Below are positions 34,472 to 43,444 of a DNA stretch of 54,786 nucleotides, one piece after another. The notes below the pieces were generated by a model, which had not been told where the DNA came from, ran no database searches, and worked only from the letters and a program-made list of their open reading frames with translations. The position numbers and the translations under genes were made by a program. Source of the stretch: Laspinema palackyanum D2c (GTDB lineage: Bacteria; Cyanobacteriota; Cyanobacteriia; Cyanobacteriales; Laspinemataceae); assembly GCF_025370875.1 (NCBI RefSeq), contig NZ_JAMXFD010000034.1:1-54786 (forward strand), in the 5' to 3' direction. Within the stretch, counting starts at the first letter, position 1; each line of letters starts with the position of its first letter.

Positions 34472-34834
34472 CTAATCTTTCTCTTTTGTCCAACCCTCAA
34501 TCGCCCCAGCAACGATCGCCCCCACTGGATTTTGCTTGAGTCCTGCCACCAGTCCACCCCGAGCCGCCCGGATTGCTCGTTCCTTAAAGGTTGGCTTCTC
34601 CTCAATTTTGGCAAGGACTGTTCCCGCGAGTCTCATCTGTTCACTGGTGGTGGTTGCCTGAGTCACGTCTAAACTGGAAAGCAAGGTTTGAATCTCTTGT
34701 ACTGTAGCCTGAAGTTCAGGATCCGAGGTGCTACTCTGAATCCCTTGGTTGACTCCCGCCACATTATTTTGAATCCCTTGATTATCCACACTGCCCACAG
34801 GAGCGTTGAACTGTTGCTTTTTCCCTTCTGTCAT
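34472..34834 (-). CDS. Small partner of the NACHT protein with a shared N-terminal motif, 120 aa
   Basis: ATG 34834 with GAGGAAAC upstream; the stop is 3 bp before the NACHT start, so they form an operon. The N-terminus has two related units, VGSVDNQGIQ (13-22) and NNVAGVNQGIQ (23-33), the second almost the same as NVAGDNYGIQ of the NACHT protein. A helical middle and a small apolar end (LVAGLKQNPVGAIVAGAI, 95-112) follow. Short shared motifs of this type link bacterial NLR-like sensors to effectors through amyloid-like assembly. A role as effector or adaptor is my inference. Confidence 0.6.
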   Translation of the reverse strand: MTEGKKQQFNAPVGSVDNQGIQNNVAGVNQGIQSSTSDPELQATVQEIQTLLSSLDVTQATTTSEQMRLAGTVLAKIEEKPTFKERAIRAARGGLVAGLKQNPVGAIVAGAIEGWTKEKD

Positions 34835-35070
34835 GATGTTTCCTCATTAATTGAACTGAGTCGCTCTTGCTCTTTTTGGGGTTTGGTGGGGAGGGTGATG
34901 ACGGCGGAGATTCCCTGACCCACCGCTTTGGTTCAATCCTGATTTTCTAAGGAGACTCCCTCATCCCCTCTGCCAAGGCTAGGCTACCCAAGACGCAGCT
35001 ACCACCGACGATGAGTTTTAGGAGCGAGCGCCTTACATCCCTCAATTATTCCCTCACACTTGAGATTATT

Positions 35071-35283
35071 CTAACTGAGGCGCAATTTCCTGTGGCTATT
35101 TTCATGGACACGCCGACGTTGAGGGGTTTTTTGCCCGATAAGGGATTGCTGTTCTGGCAATCGCAGTCTGGTTTGTAAGGTTTCCAGAACGGTGGCGAGG
35201 TTATTTTGCCACAGTTGGGATGGCCTCAGCCATAAACTGGGAAACACGCGGATGCACAGAATTCCCTGGTCATCCGGCGAGTT
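35071..35283 (-). pseudogene. C-terminal fragment of a Uma2-family endonuclease-like gene
   Basis: The leftward frame reads SPDDQGILCIRVFPSLWLRP, then QLWQNNLATVLETLQTRL, ending at TAG 35071-35073. This resembles the C-terminal part of Uma2 proteins (the RVFPGLWL and VLATLQ region). There is no start or catalytic part upstream, so it is a remnant. Confidence 0.4.
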
Positions 35284-35525
35284 AGAAAACTAACAAAACT
35301 TAAACCCTGAACATTCCGGCGATTCCCCCGCGATATTTCCCACGCTTCCCCTAACCCACTACCCCTCCAAGTTGCCCCAGCATTCCCCAGGCTTGGACCT
35401 GACCCACCACCCCTTAAAGTTGCCCCAGTTTAACCGAGTCTCCCGCAAGGCTCTCGTCAATTTTCCCCGGTCATTCCTCCACAACTCCCTGCTCCTGACT
35501 CAACCCCCTCTATCGTTTCAATGTT

Positions 35526-35905
35526 GACATTCTTTAATTACTGATTCCCAATGATTTTTCCCTCCTAGAGAGGGATTTTGCTGATTTTCCCTAAATTTGT
35601 GGTTCTGTCTGTCCCCACAGTGTAGGTACAACGTAGACACGAATATTAAGGTTTATTACAATTGTCGTTGATACAGATTAGTCTACAGATGTTGCTATTT
35701 CCGCTTAAAATCCCTCTCAGAGAGGGAGTTTTTCAGCCAAATCTTGCCTATCCCGCGCTGGCTCAGTTATCCCAGGTTGGCCTACACTTGGCCCTCGGGT
35801 TTTTTCATCTCCTTCGGCAGAGCAATGGTATGTCATTGTGCCTACAGATTTTTTGGGGTATTTTCCAATTTCCAGGCATCCCTCAAACACATGACTTAAA
35901 AAGTT
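35526..35905 (+). repeat. Copy A of a 350-bp intergenic direct repeat
   Basis: Matches 36466-36830 over most of its length: GTTTATTACAATT, GATACA, ATGTTGCT, a CCCTCTC/GAGAGGG hairpin with T-run, CCAAATCT, and AGAGCAATGGTATGTCATTG near the end, which itself forms a CAATG/CATTG hairpin. Frames in the two copies are not conserved, so it is unlikely to be coding. Confidence 0.65.
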
Positions 35906-36067
35906 TACCCCCATTTGACAATTTTAGAGCCAATATGTTATGCCAAAAACACCGATGCTTCAAGGAAAAGACAGGTCTGTTTAGTCTCTAGTTTGCAGCT
36001 ACAATTGAGCCAAATAACTTAATAATTGTTGTACCCCCCAACGTAGCAAAGCATCGCTGAGAACAGA

Positions 36068-36212
36068 CGGAATCCCCCGGTTGCCGAGCACACCCCCGGT
36101 CTGGATGAAGGAATCCCCTGTTGGCGATCGCACCTGGGGCTGAATGAGGGAATCCTCGGTTAGCCATCGCACCCCCGGCCTGAATGAAGGAATCCCCGGT
36201 TGCAAAGCGCAT
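36068..36212 (+). repeat. Tandem 39-40-bp repeats, about 3.7 units
   Basis: Units begin GGAATCCCCGGTTG and end with CTGAATGAA-like sequence; they start near 36070, 36110, 36150 and 36189. One unit has GGCGATCGCAC (HIP1). No coding function is apparent. Confidence 0.7.
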
Positions 36213-36465
36213 CCTTCAACTCACTCGCGTTCATCACAGTGAGGCCCATTGGAGCTTTTAGGGTTTTGGAGAACCATTACCGAAGCTATTTTCTCCTTGA
36301 CCACCGTTCCAAATACTCGGGTCAAAAATAATCCCCAAACAGCCAGAAAAGGCGCTATAGCTAACCTCTCTCTCAACCATCTTGTAGCCACGGTTCCTCT
36401 AAAACCCCTTTGAATTATTTTTATTCCTCCCAAAACAGTTCCCTTGCTCCCACTCAATTACCCCA

Positions 36466-36830
36466 CGGTTTCAAGGCTGATATTGTTAAATTACTAATGG
36501 ATGATTAGTTTTTCCTCGGTAGAGAGGGATTTTTGTGATTTTCCCTGTGGCTGTCATCCCCATTGTTTCGACAATGTAGGCACAATTATTACAGTTTATT
36601 ACAATTTGCGTCGATACAAACTAGCTTACAAATGTTGCTATCCCCTCGAAAAATTCCTCGGGGGGGAGGGATTTTTTAGGCCAAATCTAGTCTATCCCGC
36701 CCAGGTCTGTTTATTCGAGCTTGGCCTACAATTAGCCTGCGGTTTTCTTAGCTTCCCTCGGTAGAGCAATGGTATGTCATTGTGTCCACAGTTTTTTTAG
36801 GGTGCTATCAATTACCGACGCACCTTGACC
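36466..36830 (+). repeat. Copy B of the 350-bp intergenic direct repeat
   Basis: Second copy of 35526-35905. Conserved blocks are kept in order while the hairpin arms differ (CCTCG/CGGGG instead of CCCTCTC/GAGAGGG). It ends about 280 bp before the relaxase start, so a transfer-origin role is possible. The rest of the 34835-37111 gap holds the repeats listed, a Uma2 remnant, and a leftward 78-codon frame (36221-36457) with one hydrophobic segment that I do not call. Confidence 0.6.
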
Positions 36831-37111
36831 AACCCTCATGCAGGAATTCTCGGTTTATTTGACGATTCCACCCAGAAATGCTACGCCTCAATTCCCCACT
36901 ATTCCTGGATTAAATCATCACCCCATTTTTAGTCTTGTTCCCACAATTAGGCAGAAGTTTATAAAGGTTACGTCGGAACAATTGTAGGAGTATTGGTTGT
37001 GAAGGAAGTTCTGCGTCTCTATCAAAACTTACTGAAAATCTTTCCCAAGTTAGAGTGCTCTACCCTTACCACTTTTTACACTGAAAAATAGGGTCAACCA
37101 TCCTAGCCATC

Positions 37112-38644
37112 ATGATTGGGAAAGTTACCAAAGGAAATGATTTCACCGGCCTCCTGAGCTATGTCCTCGACAAGCCTGGGGCCAAATATATTGGGGCCAG
37201 TCGGCTAGTGGGTGAGCACTCCCATCAATGGGCAGCCCAATTCACGCGGGTTGCTGCCAAACGACGCCGGACGGAATACCCAGTGGCCCACTACAGCTTT
37301 AGCCCCCATCCCAATCAGCCGATGGCGGACGAGACTGCCTATCGGTATGCCCAAAAGTTTTGTCAGCGCATGGGCCATGAGAATTGTCAGTGGTTACTCG
37401 TCCGCCATACAGATACCAAAACCGAAAAGGGCCAAGACCGGGACCATTTTCATCTGGTGGTGAATCGCGTGACGATAGATGGGACTCGCACGGTCAGCAG
37501 CTTCAATGACTGGTATCGCTCCCAGGCGGCTCACCGAGCGCTGATTGAAGAGTTTGATTTACATCGGGTCCCCTCAGTCTGGGAGACCGATCGCCGCAAT
37601 CCCTCCACCGGCCAAATCAGAAGAGTCCGTCGCCAAAACCGAGAGTACGCCAAAGGGTCACGCTCAACACCCGCCGACCCGATTATCTTGACTGAACTCC
37701 AGGACCGGATTGATAAATTCTGCCAGGACCGACTCAGATTACCAGAGTTGGTGAGACGACTGCGAGCGGATGGGGTCAACGTTCGGATTCAACCGGCTTC
37801 AAATGGAGGGCTGGCAATTTCTTACCAACTTGGCTCGGTTGCTGCTGCGGGAAGTTCGTTGGGTCGCGCCTATACAGTGCAAGGATTACAGCAGCGACGG
37901 GGTGTCTCTTATCAGCCGGGATATGACAACCCGGTTCTCAAGCTGCTTTTAAAAGAACAGTGGTATGAGCGGGCCTCTTTTTCTAACCCGGGCGATCGCC
38001 AAGGAACCCGACAAAAACCCAGATCAACCGAACCGACTCCAGGCGATCGCCAAGAACCCCAACAAAACCCTGAGCCAACCGCACGGGAGTTATCCCCCAC
38101 GTCACCAGGACCAACTCCAGGCGATCGCCACCGAACCGAACAAAACCCCGACTCAACCGCACCTCCGTTATCCCCGGCGTCGTCAGGACCGACTCCAGGC
38201 GATCGCCAACTTCCCCCCAAAAACCCCCCATCAACCGGACCTGAATTATCCCCGGCGTCAGCATCAACGACTCAATCCAAACCGGACATTTTGAATGAGG
38301 AGGAATATCGGCAATGGTCCCGCCAGGTTGCCCCCATCCTCGATGCTTATCTCCAGCACCGGGGTGTTCCGATTATCCAAGGTCACCGCTTCCGGACTTA
38401 CAAGCGGGGTAAGTACCTTGTCTTGGAATATCGAGATGGCTCGGACACTCTGCTCTTATGCCGACCGACTGGTAACGGGTCCTGGGAGACTCCCCAACAG
38501 TTTCCGGTCAAGATCAACCGCGAGGACGCCAAATATATTGTTGAACAGTCCATCCCGCTGATGCAGCAAGATATCAGGCAACGTCAACAACGTTCTCAGA
38601 ATAAGAAGCGCTCTCGTTCTAACCAACTGGATCTCTCGGATTGA
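37112..38644 (+). CDS. Relaxase/mobilization nuclease
   Basis: 510 residues. The N-terminus MIGKVTKGNDFTGLLSYVLD includes a candidate nucleophile Tyr17. The metal motif is DHFHLVVNRV (H112, H114), with a preceding acidic and His segment (VRHTDTKTEKGQDRD). These features match the PF03432 relaxase fold. The enzyme would nick oriT and pilot the strand; no type IV secretion genes are present, so the plasmid would be mobilised by others. Residues about 290-390 are four Pro-rich repeats, each starting GDR (GGCGATCGCCA in DNA), then a conserved C-terminal domain. No accessory mob gene is seen. Confidence 0.9.
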   Translation: MIGKVTKGNDFTGLLSYVLDKPGAKYIGASRLVGEHSHQWAAQFTRVAAKRRRTEYPVAHYSFSPHPNQPMADETAYRYAQKFCQRMGHENCQWLLVRHTDTKTEKGQDRDHFHLVVNRVTIDGTRTVSSFNDWYRSQAAHRALIEEFDLHRVPSVWETDRRNPSTGQIRRVRRQNREYAKGSRSTPADPIILTELQDRIDKFCQDRLRLPELVRRLRADGVNVRIQPASNGGLAISYQLGSVAAAGSSLGRAYTVQGLQQRRGVSYQPGYDNPVLKLLLKEQWYERASFSNPGDRQGTRQKPRSTEPTPGDRQEPQQNPEPTARELSPTSPGPTPGDRHRTEQNPDSTAPPLSPASSGPTPGDRQLPPKNPPSTGPELSPASASTTQSKPDILNEEEYRQWSRQVAPILDAYLQHRGVPIIQGHRFRTYKRGKYLVLEYRDGSDTLLLCRPTGNGSWETPQQFPVKINREDAKYIVEQSIPLMQQDIRQRQQRSQNKKRSRSNQLDLSD

Positions 38645-38741
38645 GGCGCTCGCGGCATAGTGTTCTGATACCCTGCCCAGTCTCCTTGAGGCGATCTCAC
38701 CGAGAGCATCAAAACCCAGCCACCGGGTTACCGAGTACCTG

Positions 38742-39095
38742 GTCTAGTTTTGGTCTACAGTGTTGTCTACTAACAGGCCAGGTAATTGTAAGCGCCCACC
38801 TCAACTCCAAAGGATGATCCGGGTCTATCCCTCGTCTACAATTTTGTCTACTGGAGGGAGCCAGCCTGGGTCTATTTCCCGTCTATAACCTTGTCTACTT
38901 CATGGCCGTTCCCCGCCTAATTTTTCGTCTATAACCTTGTCTAGTTAAGGGAGTCAATCCAAGTCTAGCCTCTGTCTATCCCCTGCCTAGACTACTATGG
39001 GTCACAGGGGTCAATACGGGTCTAACTGCCGTCTACAATCCTGTCTAATTTAGGGAGCCAACAAAAGTCTAGTTTTCATCTATAGCTTTGTCTAC
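38742..39095 (+). repeat. Iteron array: 18 GTCTA sites in phased triplets
   Basis: GTCTA occurs at 38742, 38753, 38765, 38823, 38834, 38846, 38870, 38881, 38893, 38927, 38939, 38963, 38974, 39020, 39031, 39043, 39067 and 39090, all in one orientation. Nearly all spacings are multiples of about 11.5 bp (11, 12, 23-24, 34, 46, 58), so the sites lie on nearly the same DNA face. Triplets recur, several followed by GGGAGYCA. The array lies between the relaxase and the RHH gene. Confidence 0.85.
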
Positions 39096-39102
39096 AAAAT
39101 CT

Positions 39103-40137
39103 CTAACCCTTCGACTCAACGGGATAGTAGCGCTCTTTTTGATAGCTCCAGGCGATCGCTTCCGGGTCCTGTTGGCTGGTCCATTTGGCAAAGGCGTTCG
39201 TGCCTTTTTTCTTGCGGTTGGTGGTGATGCTCGATGGGCTGACCGACAGCCTTGAGGCCAACTCCCGGCCACTGAGTCCTTGAGTAGTGAAGTCCAACGA
39301 TTGGTCTACTCCGAGCTCAGATTCTGGGGACCGGCTGCGATCTCGAACGGTTGCTTTCTCTAACCCCAACTCTCCCGAGGTTGCCAATTCCTCCCCATCA
39401 ACCGAGTCTCCCGCCGCCTCTACTCCAAGCTCAGATTCTGGGGAAGCGTGGCGATCGCCCCCGGCTACTTCCTCTAACCCCAACTCTCCCGAGGTTGCCT
39501 GAACCTCGCCCTCAACCGCATCATCCCCGGAGTCTCCCGCAGCCTCTACTCCATCCTCAGATTCTGGGGAGCCGTTGCGATCGCCCCCGGTTACTTCCGC
39601 TAACCCCGAGTCTCCCGAGGTTGCCAATTCCTCCCCATTAACCGCATCATCAAGCGCATCATCACCCGAGTCTACCGGCGCGTCTACTGGTGCGTCTACA
39701 CCCACCCGGGCAACCTCATCTACCGGCGCATCAACCAAGTCTACTGGCGAGTCTACTGGTAGGTCTACATCCACCGGGGCAACCGAGTCTACCTCCCCGT
39801 CTCCCCCGTCTAGCGGTGCGTCTACATTTTTATCTACATTACGAGAAGACAGCCTGATTTCCAATGCTTTCAACCGTTCCTCTAGGGTGCGAGTCACCGA
39901 ATGTATCGCCTGAGCAACCGCAGCGTCTACAAGGGATTGAAGGGAGGCCGTCGTCTGAGGGGATGGCGGTTCTATTCCCAGGTACGCCTCAATCGCTTGG
40001 ACGATAAATTCGCTGCGACTCCTATCCTGCCGGGCCTGATCAATCTGGGCCAACAGTTGGGGAGTGGTCCGGACATTCACCTGGGCGCGTCCCGATTTGG
40101 ATGATTTCGCCTCGGCTTTTTTGGAGGGTCGGCTCAT
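39103..40137 (-). CDS. RHH DNA-binding protein with VDAPVD repeats and C-terminal HTH; candidate centromere/iteron binder
   Basis: 344 residues, ATG 40137 with AGAGGAAAA upstream. Residues about 17-55 (QVNVRTTPQLLAQIDQARQD, then SRSEFIVQAIEAYLG) are a ribbon-helix-helix domain. A helix follows, then a long acidic repetitive part: VDAPVD units (about 100-160) encoded by GTAGAC repeats in 12-bp steps, and ELGLEEVxGGDRxxSPESE units. The C-terminus has an HTH (LSGRELASRLSVSPSSITTN). The gene is surrounded by and contains the GTCTA/TAGAC motif, so it probably binds it. ParR/parC is the best known parallel. Confidence 0.7.
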   Translation of the reverse strand: MSRPSKKAEAKSSKSGRAQVNVRTTPQLLAQIDQARQDRSRSEFIVQAIEAYLGIEPPSPQTTASLQSLVDAAVAQAIHSVTRTLEERLKALEIRLSSRNVDKNVDAPLDGGDGEVDSVAPVDVDLPVDSPVDLVDAPVDEVARVGVDAPVDAPVDSGDDALDDAVNGEELATSGDSGLAEVTGGDRNGSPESEDGVEAAGDSGDDAVEGEVQATSGELGLEEVAGGDRHASPESELGVEAAGDSVDGEELATSGELGLEKATVRDRSRSPESELGVDQSLDFTTQGLSGRELASRLSVSPSSITTNRKKKGTNAFAKWTSQQDPEAIAWSYQKERYYPVESKG

Positions 40138-40159
40138 GTTTTTTCCTCTATCTTGAAAA

Positions 40160-40280
40160 GTCTACACTGAATCTATCATCAGTCTACAGTGAATCTATAA
40201 CCCGTCTACAATCAATTGATAATTAGTCTACAGTGAATCTACCCTCAGTCTATAATCAGTCTACAACCAATCCGGCATCA
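40160..40280. promoter_or_regulatory. Eleven 11-bp repeats upstream of the RHH gene
   Basis: From 40160 every 11 bp a unit of the form (G/A)TCTAYARTSA begins: 40160, 40171, 40182, 40193, 40204, 40215 (degenerate), 40226, 40237, 40248, 40259 and 40270 (degenerate). The array ends 23 bp before the RHH start codon (40137), so it probably overlaps the promoter and serves autoregulation. Further single sites occur at 40370-40420 and about 40802-40830. Confidence 0.85.
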
Positions 40281-40391
40281 CTCCCCTAGAATTTTTCACT
40301 CCACTCTACTCCTCCGGCTGTAACCTTTGATTTAGTTGGGGATTGAGGCGTCACCTCCCCTTCAAGTGTAGACAAACAAGTAGACTACTAT

Positions 40392-40676
40392 TCAATCCTG
40401 TAGACGTTCGTTTTCTTCTTCCAACTCGGTGAGCCGTAACCGGAGTTCCGCCAGCGCCACCCCGATTTTCTCCTCCACAGAATTGATGCGGTGGTTGAGC
40501 CGATTAGCCTCGGTTAAATCCAAATCCTCATCGCAAAGGGGTAATCCCTTGACGAGGCACTGGCGGATGAAAATGGAAATTTGCTCCGTGGCGGTGGTCC
40601 CCTCATTCTGGCAAAGGGCCACAAAAGGTTGCCATTCTTCTGGATCCATCCGAAGTGAAATCGGTTTGCGGTTCAT
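40392..40676 (-). CDS. Small RHH/coiled-coil protein, 94 aa
   Basis: ATG 40676. The start RKPISLRMDPEEWQPFVALC is a ribbon-helix-helix-like strand and helix. The second half is a coiled coil (RINSVEEKIGVALAELRLRL, then TELEEENERLQD). It lies upstream of the larger RHH gene on the same strand, with the 11-bp array between them, so it may be a second partition or copy-control protein. No family name can be given. Confidence 0.65.
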   Translation of the reverse strand: MNRKPISLRMDPEEWQPFVALCQNEGTTATEQISIFIRQCLVKGLPLCDEDLDLTEANRLNHRINSVEEKIGVALAELRLRLTELEEENERLQD

Positions 40677-40904
40677 AGCTTGTCGTTCCCCACGTCTATA
40701 CGGTTAGCATACAACGCCAATACACTGTTGCCAATACAAACGTATGACAAAAAGGGGGATTGCCGATACAGGGCCTTGGATGACTAGGGTCCTTTGAGGG
40801 GGCGTCTACTTGATTTAGGGTAGACTGGTGTAAATAAGGGAACACTTGTTTACACTCAAGCCCCCCTAACCGTTAACAAGGACCCACTACGCGAGGGAAT
40901 CAAC

Positions 40905-41636
40905 ATGGCCCCTAAAGGTTTTGATAACAGCACTGTCATTTATATTCGGGTATCCACGGATGAGCAAGCTAAAGAAGGGGTCTCTATCCCGGCACAGGTA
41001 GAAAAACTGGAGGCCTATTGTAAACAAGCGGGACTCCGAATTGTTCAGGTCGTTATTGATGATGGGGTCAGCGCAGGGAAATTCCTCTCAACTCGTCCCG
41101 GTGGGAGCCAGTTGGTTGAGTTGGTCCGGTCGCGCCAGGTCAAAAATATTGTGGCGGTGAAACTTGACCGACTGTTCCGGAGTGCCGCCGATGCCCTCAC
41201 CAGCGTTGACAATTGGGACAAGCTAGGGGCATCCCTGCACCTGTTGGATTTTAACGGAATGAGCTTGGATACGTCCAGCCCGATGGGGAGGATGATGCTG
41301 ACGATGATCGCCGGTTTTGCCGAACTCGAAAGAAATCTCTGTAAACAACGGACTAAAGACGCTATCCAGCACAAGAAAAACTGTAAACAAGTTTACTCCC
41401 GCCCTGTCTATGGTTACGTCACTGATGAGTTTGGACAAATGGTAGAGGACCCTTCTGAGCAGGAAGCGATCTGCATCATGAAGGCCATGAAGGCAGCCGG
41501 GTCAAGTTTGAGGGCAATCTGTGCCCAGTTAACCGAGTTAGGGTTCCAAACTAAACGGGGAGGGAAAATCTGGTACGCGGCAACGGTTAAGGGCATCCTG
41601 GAGAATTCTCTACATCAGGAGGTTGCAGCATCATGA
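40905..41636 (+). CDS. Serine recombinase (resolvase family)
   Basis: 243 residues, ATG 40905 with GAGGG upstream. IYIRVSTDEQAKEGVSIPAQ holds the catalytic Ser; KLDRLFRSAADAL and GRMMLTMIAGFAELERNL are the conserved Arg and dimer segments. After the catalytic domain comes a short recombinase-type domain (RPVYGYVTDEFGQMVEDP), then an end near 243, shorter than large integrases. A plasmid resolvase role is likely. Its res site could be in the gap 40677-40904, which has GTCTA sites but no obvious paired repeats. Confidence 0.9.
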   Translation: MAPKGFDNSTVIYIRVSTDEQAKEGVSIPAQVEKLEAYCKQAGLRIVQVVIDDGVSAGKFLSTRPGGSQLVELVRSRQVKNIVAVKLDRLFRSAADALTSVDNWDKLGASLHLLDFNGMSLDTSSPMGRMMLTMIAGFAELERNLCKQRTKDAIQHKKNCKQVYSRPVYGYVTDEFGQMVEDPSEQEAICIMKAMKAAGSSLRAICAQLTELGFQTKRGGKIWYAATVKGILENSLHQEVAAS

Positions 41637-42574
41637 TCATCAGGCTAGAAGATAGAGTCCTGGAGTTAGTAGAGACCCATAGGTGACTTAAACAGACTAT
41701 GCCGAATGACCACCCATTGCCCGAATGTTATCCCGTGGAATTTTTATCAAGTGAGCGAGATTTATCAGCAACGCCGCTAGACCTGGGGTAAGCCTTGAGG
41801 AGAAAATCCCTCCCAATGAGGGGATTTTTCATCAATCCATTCCCCCTCCGCTAAAAAATTCCCTCACTGAGAGGGTGTTTTTGAGGCAGCCTAAGAAGAA
41901 ATCCCTACCCACCGAGAGTAAATTCCCCAAGCCCACTCCCCTTACAAGAATAGGTTTTTTACATTTAACTGTACCTCTTGTCCCCTCTCCTTGGCAAGGG
42001 GAGGGCCTCAGATGGGAGCCTGCCTGTTTGGGTGAGGGCTAGTGCAACATATTATACTACATTTTGAGTGTGGAATGTGGGCTTAATAGCATACTCATGG
42101 AGTACAATCATGATGTTTAGATAGGAAGATGGAGCAAATAATCGTCATATACCCTCGGTAATTCACCTGAACAAAACAACTTACTCAAATTACGCTTGCA
42201 TCTGACCGGCTGGGGAAAATTCATCAAGATATTGAGCAGTACAAGTTTGTCATCCCTGAATAGATAAGCTGTACCAACTTGCATTGATAGTAATAGTATG
42301 CTTTACAATTTCGGTAGCTCGATTGATGGAAAGTAATCAGAATCGTCATAATATCGCTCAAACACAAACGGCGCAACCGTTTGCGGCGTCACAGTCTACG
42401 TCCTAGCAACTGGCGTTCCCAATGGAGTTTCAAGATTCGGCAGAAGTCATCGACGGAACCGAACAAATCTCCTACACTCAGCATGGGGCAAACAGATCTG
42501 TGAAAATTCAGCACTTTCAGCCTATCTAGTTGGCTCCTGTTTTATCCCGAACTGACGTTGTTTAGGAGTACCAA
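41637..42574. other. Gene-free region before the lasso cluster, with terminators and a solo IS/MITE end
   Basis: Two or three CCCTC/GAGGG hairpins with T-runs (41804-41829, 41858-41885) follow the resolvase. At 42048-42081 a sequence nearly equals the end of the MITE at 48158 in inverted orientation (TACTACATTTTGAGTGTGGA type). From 42300 there are short frames (26 and 36 codons) that do not resemble precursors. The lasso promoter must lie in this region. Confidence 0.5.
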
Positions 42575-43051
42575 ATGTTCTGGTTGAAGTTATTAATTCG
42601 TAAAGCTTACACTTTTCAACAGCTTGACAGGAACGAGCGCGTGCTGTTACTCCAAGCTTTAGTATTGCTGCCGGTAGTGGCGTTATTGCTGAAAATCTGG
42701 GGACTGAAGCACACCCAAGCTACTCTAGCAAGGCTAGCAGCTATGCCAATGATACGAAGAGAAAGCCAAAGCAGCGAGCGCTTGCCTCAAATTACGAGTG
42801 CAGTTCGCATGGTACGAACTGCTGTCAAGTATTACGGTTCTTGGGCTAACTGCTTGAAAAAGTCTCTAGTCTTATGGTATTTGTTACGTTGTCAGGGGAT
42901 TGAACCCGAATTGCGAATTGGGGTACGAAAAGAAGCGGGTAAGTTTGAGGCTCATGCTTGGGTAGAGTATGAGGGAATAGTTTTAAACGATACAGCGGAT
43001 GTGCGCTCACGCTTTGTGATGTTTGATCGCCCTATAAAAGCACTACCCTAA
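42575..43051 (+). CDS. Lasso peptide biosynthesis B2 protein (leader protease)
   Basis: 158 residues, ATG 42575 with TTAGGAGTACCAA upstream. An apolar helix (LLLQALVLLPVVALLLKIWG) precedes the transglutaminase-like protease domain with Cys93 (WANCLKKSLVLWYLL), His127 (EAHAWVEYEG) and Asp139 (VLND), the catalytic triad of B2 proteins. It cuts the leader from the precursor once the B1 protein has bound it. It is the first gene of the cluster, and the ABC gene once followed directly before the IS insertion at 43084. Confidence 0.9.
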   Translation: MFWLKLLIRKAYTFQQLDRNERVLLLQALVLLPVVALLLKIWGLKHTQATLARLAAMPMIRRESQSSERLPQITSAVRMVRTAVKYYGSWANCLKKSLVLWYLLRCQGIEPELRIGVRKEAGKFEAHAWVEYEGIVLNDTADVRSRFVMFDRPIKALP

Positions 43052-43103
43052 TCGCTCCTGGCGATCAACAAGCAACATTTCATCCCACATTCCCCAGGTT
43101 GAT

Positions 43104-43346
43104 TTAAAGTTGAACTCCATTAGCCGTAAGCAGGTGAATAGACTGAAAACATTGAAAAATCCATCTTAAAGTAGGAGTGGCGGTGGGTTTACCTAACTGA
43201 TTCTTAATCGATTTTTTGGCTTGAGCTAGGGCTGACCTTAATTCTCTTTCCCCTAAGCTGTACACTAATAAGCAGAGTCCCATTACCATAGCTAGTGCCG
43301 CAACTCGTTGAGTATTTTTTAGAAAAACATTATCTGTAAAAAACAT
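43104..43346 (-). pseudogene. IS1634-like transposase, C-terminal fragment
   Basis: Ends RVAALAMVMGLCLLVYSLGE, then QLGKPTATPTLRWIFQCFQS, the conserved C-terminus of DUF4277-containing IS1634 transposases. It begins abruptly inside the element, and the central catalytic part is missing. It pairs with 43937-44389. Confidence 0.75.
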
Positions 43347-43444
43347 AGGGTATTTTTAAAATCGAACAATTTTAAAAAACATTCGCCTAGCTGTAATCGA
43401 GTTCCATTCGCTTTTTCAGTTGAATCAGCCTCTACGCTACCTCC

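Noticed and set aside
35662-35991. A 109-codon plus-strand frame across repeat copy A.
   Set aside because: The second copy of the repeat does not keep the frame, so conservation is not at the protein level.
36221-36457. A 78-codon minus-strand frame with one hydrophobic segment.
   Set aside because: Only a GTG start without a suitably placed ribosome site, and it partly overlaps repeat DNA; left uncalled.
42324-42531. Two short frames (26 and 36 codons) before the B2 gene, considered as precursors.
   Set aside because: Neither has the P-x-L...T(-2) leader pattern; the antisense gene at 47734-47913 does.
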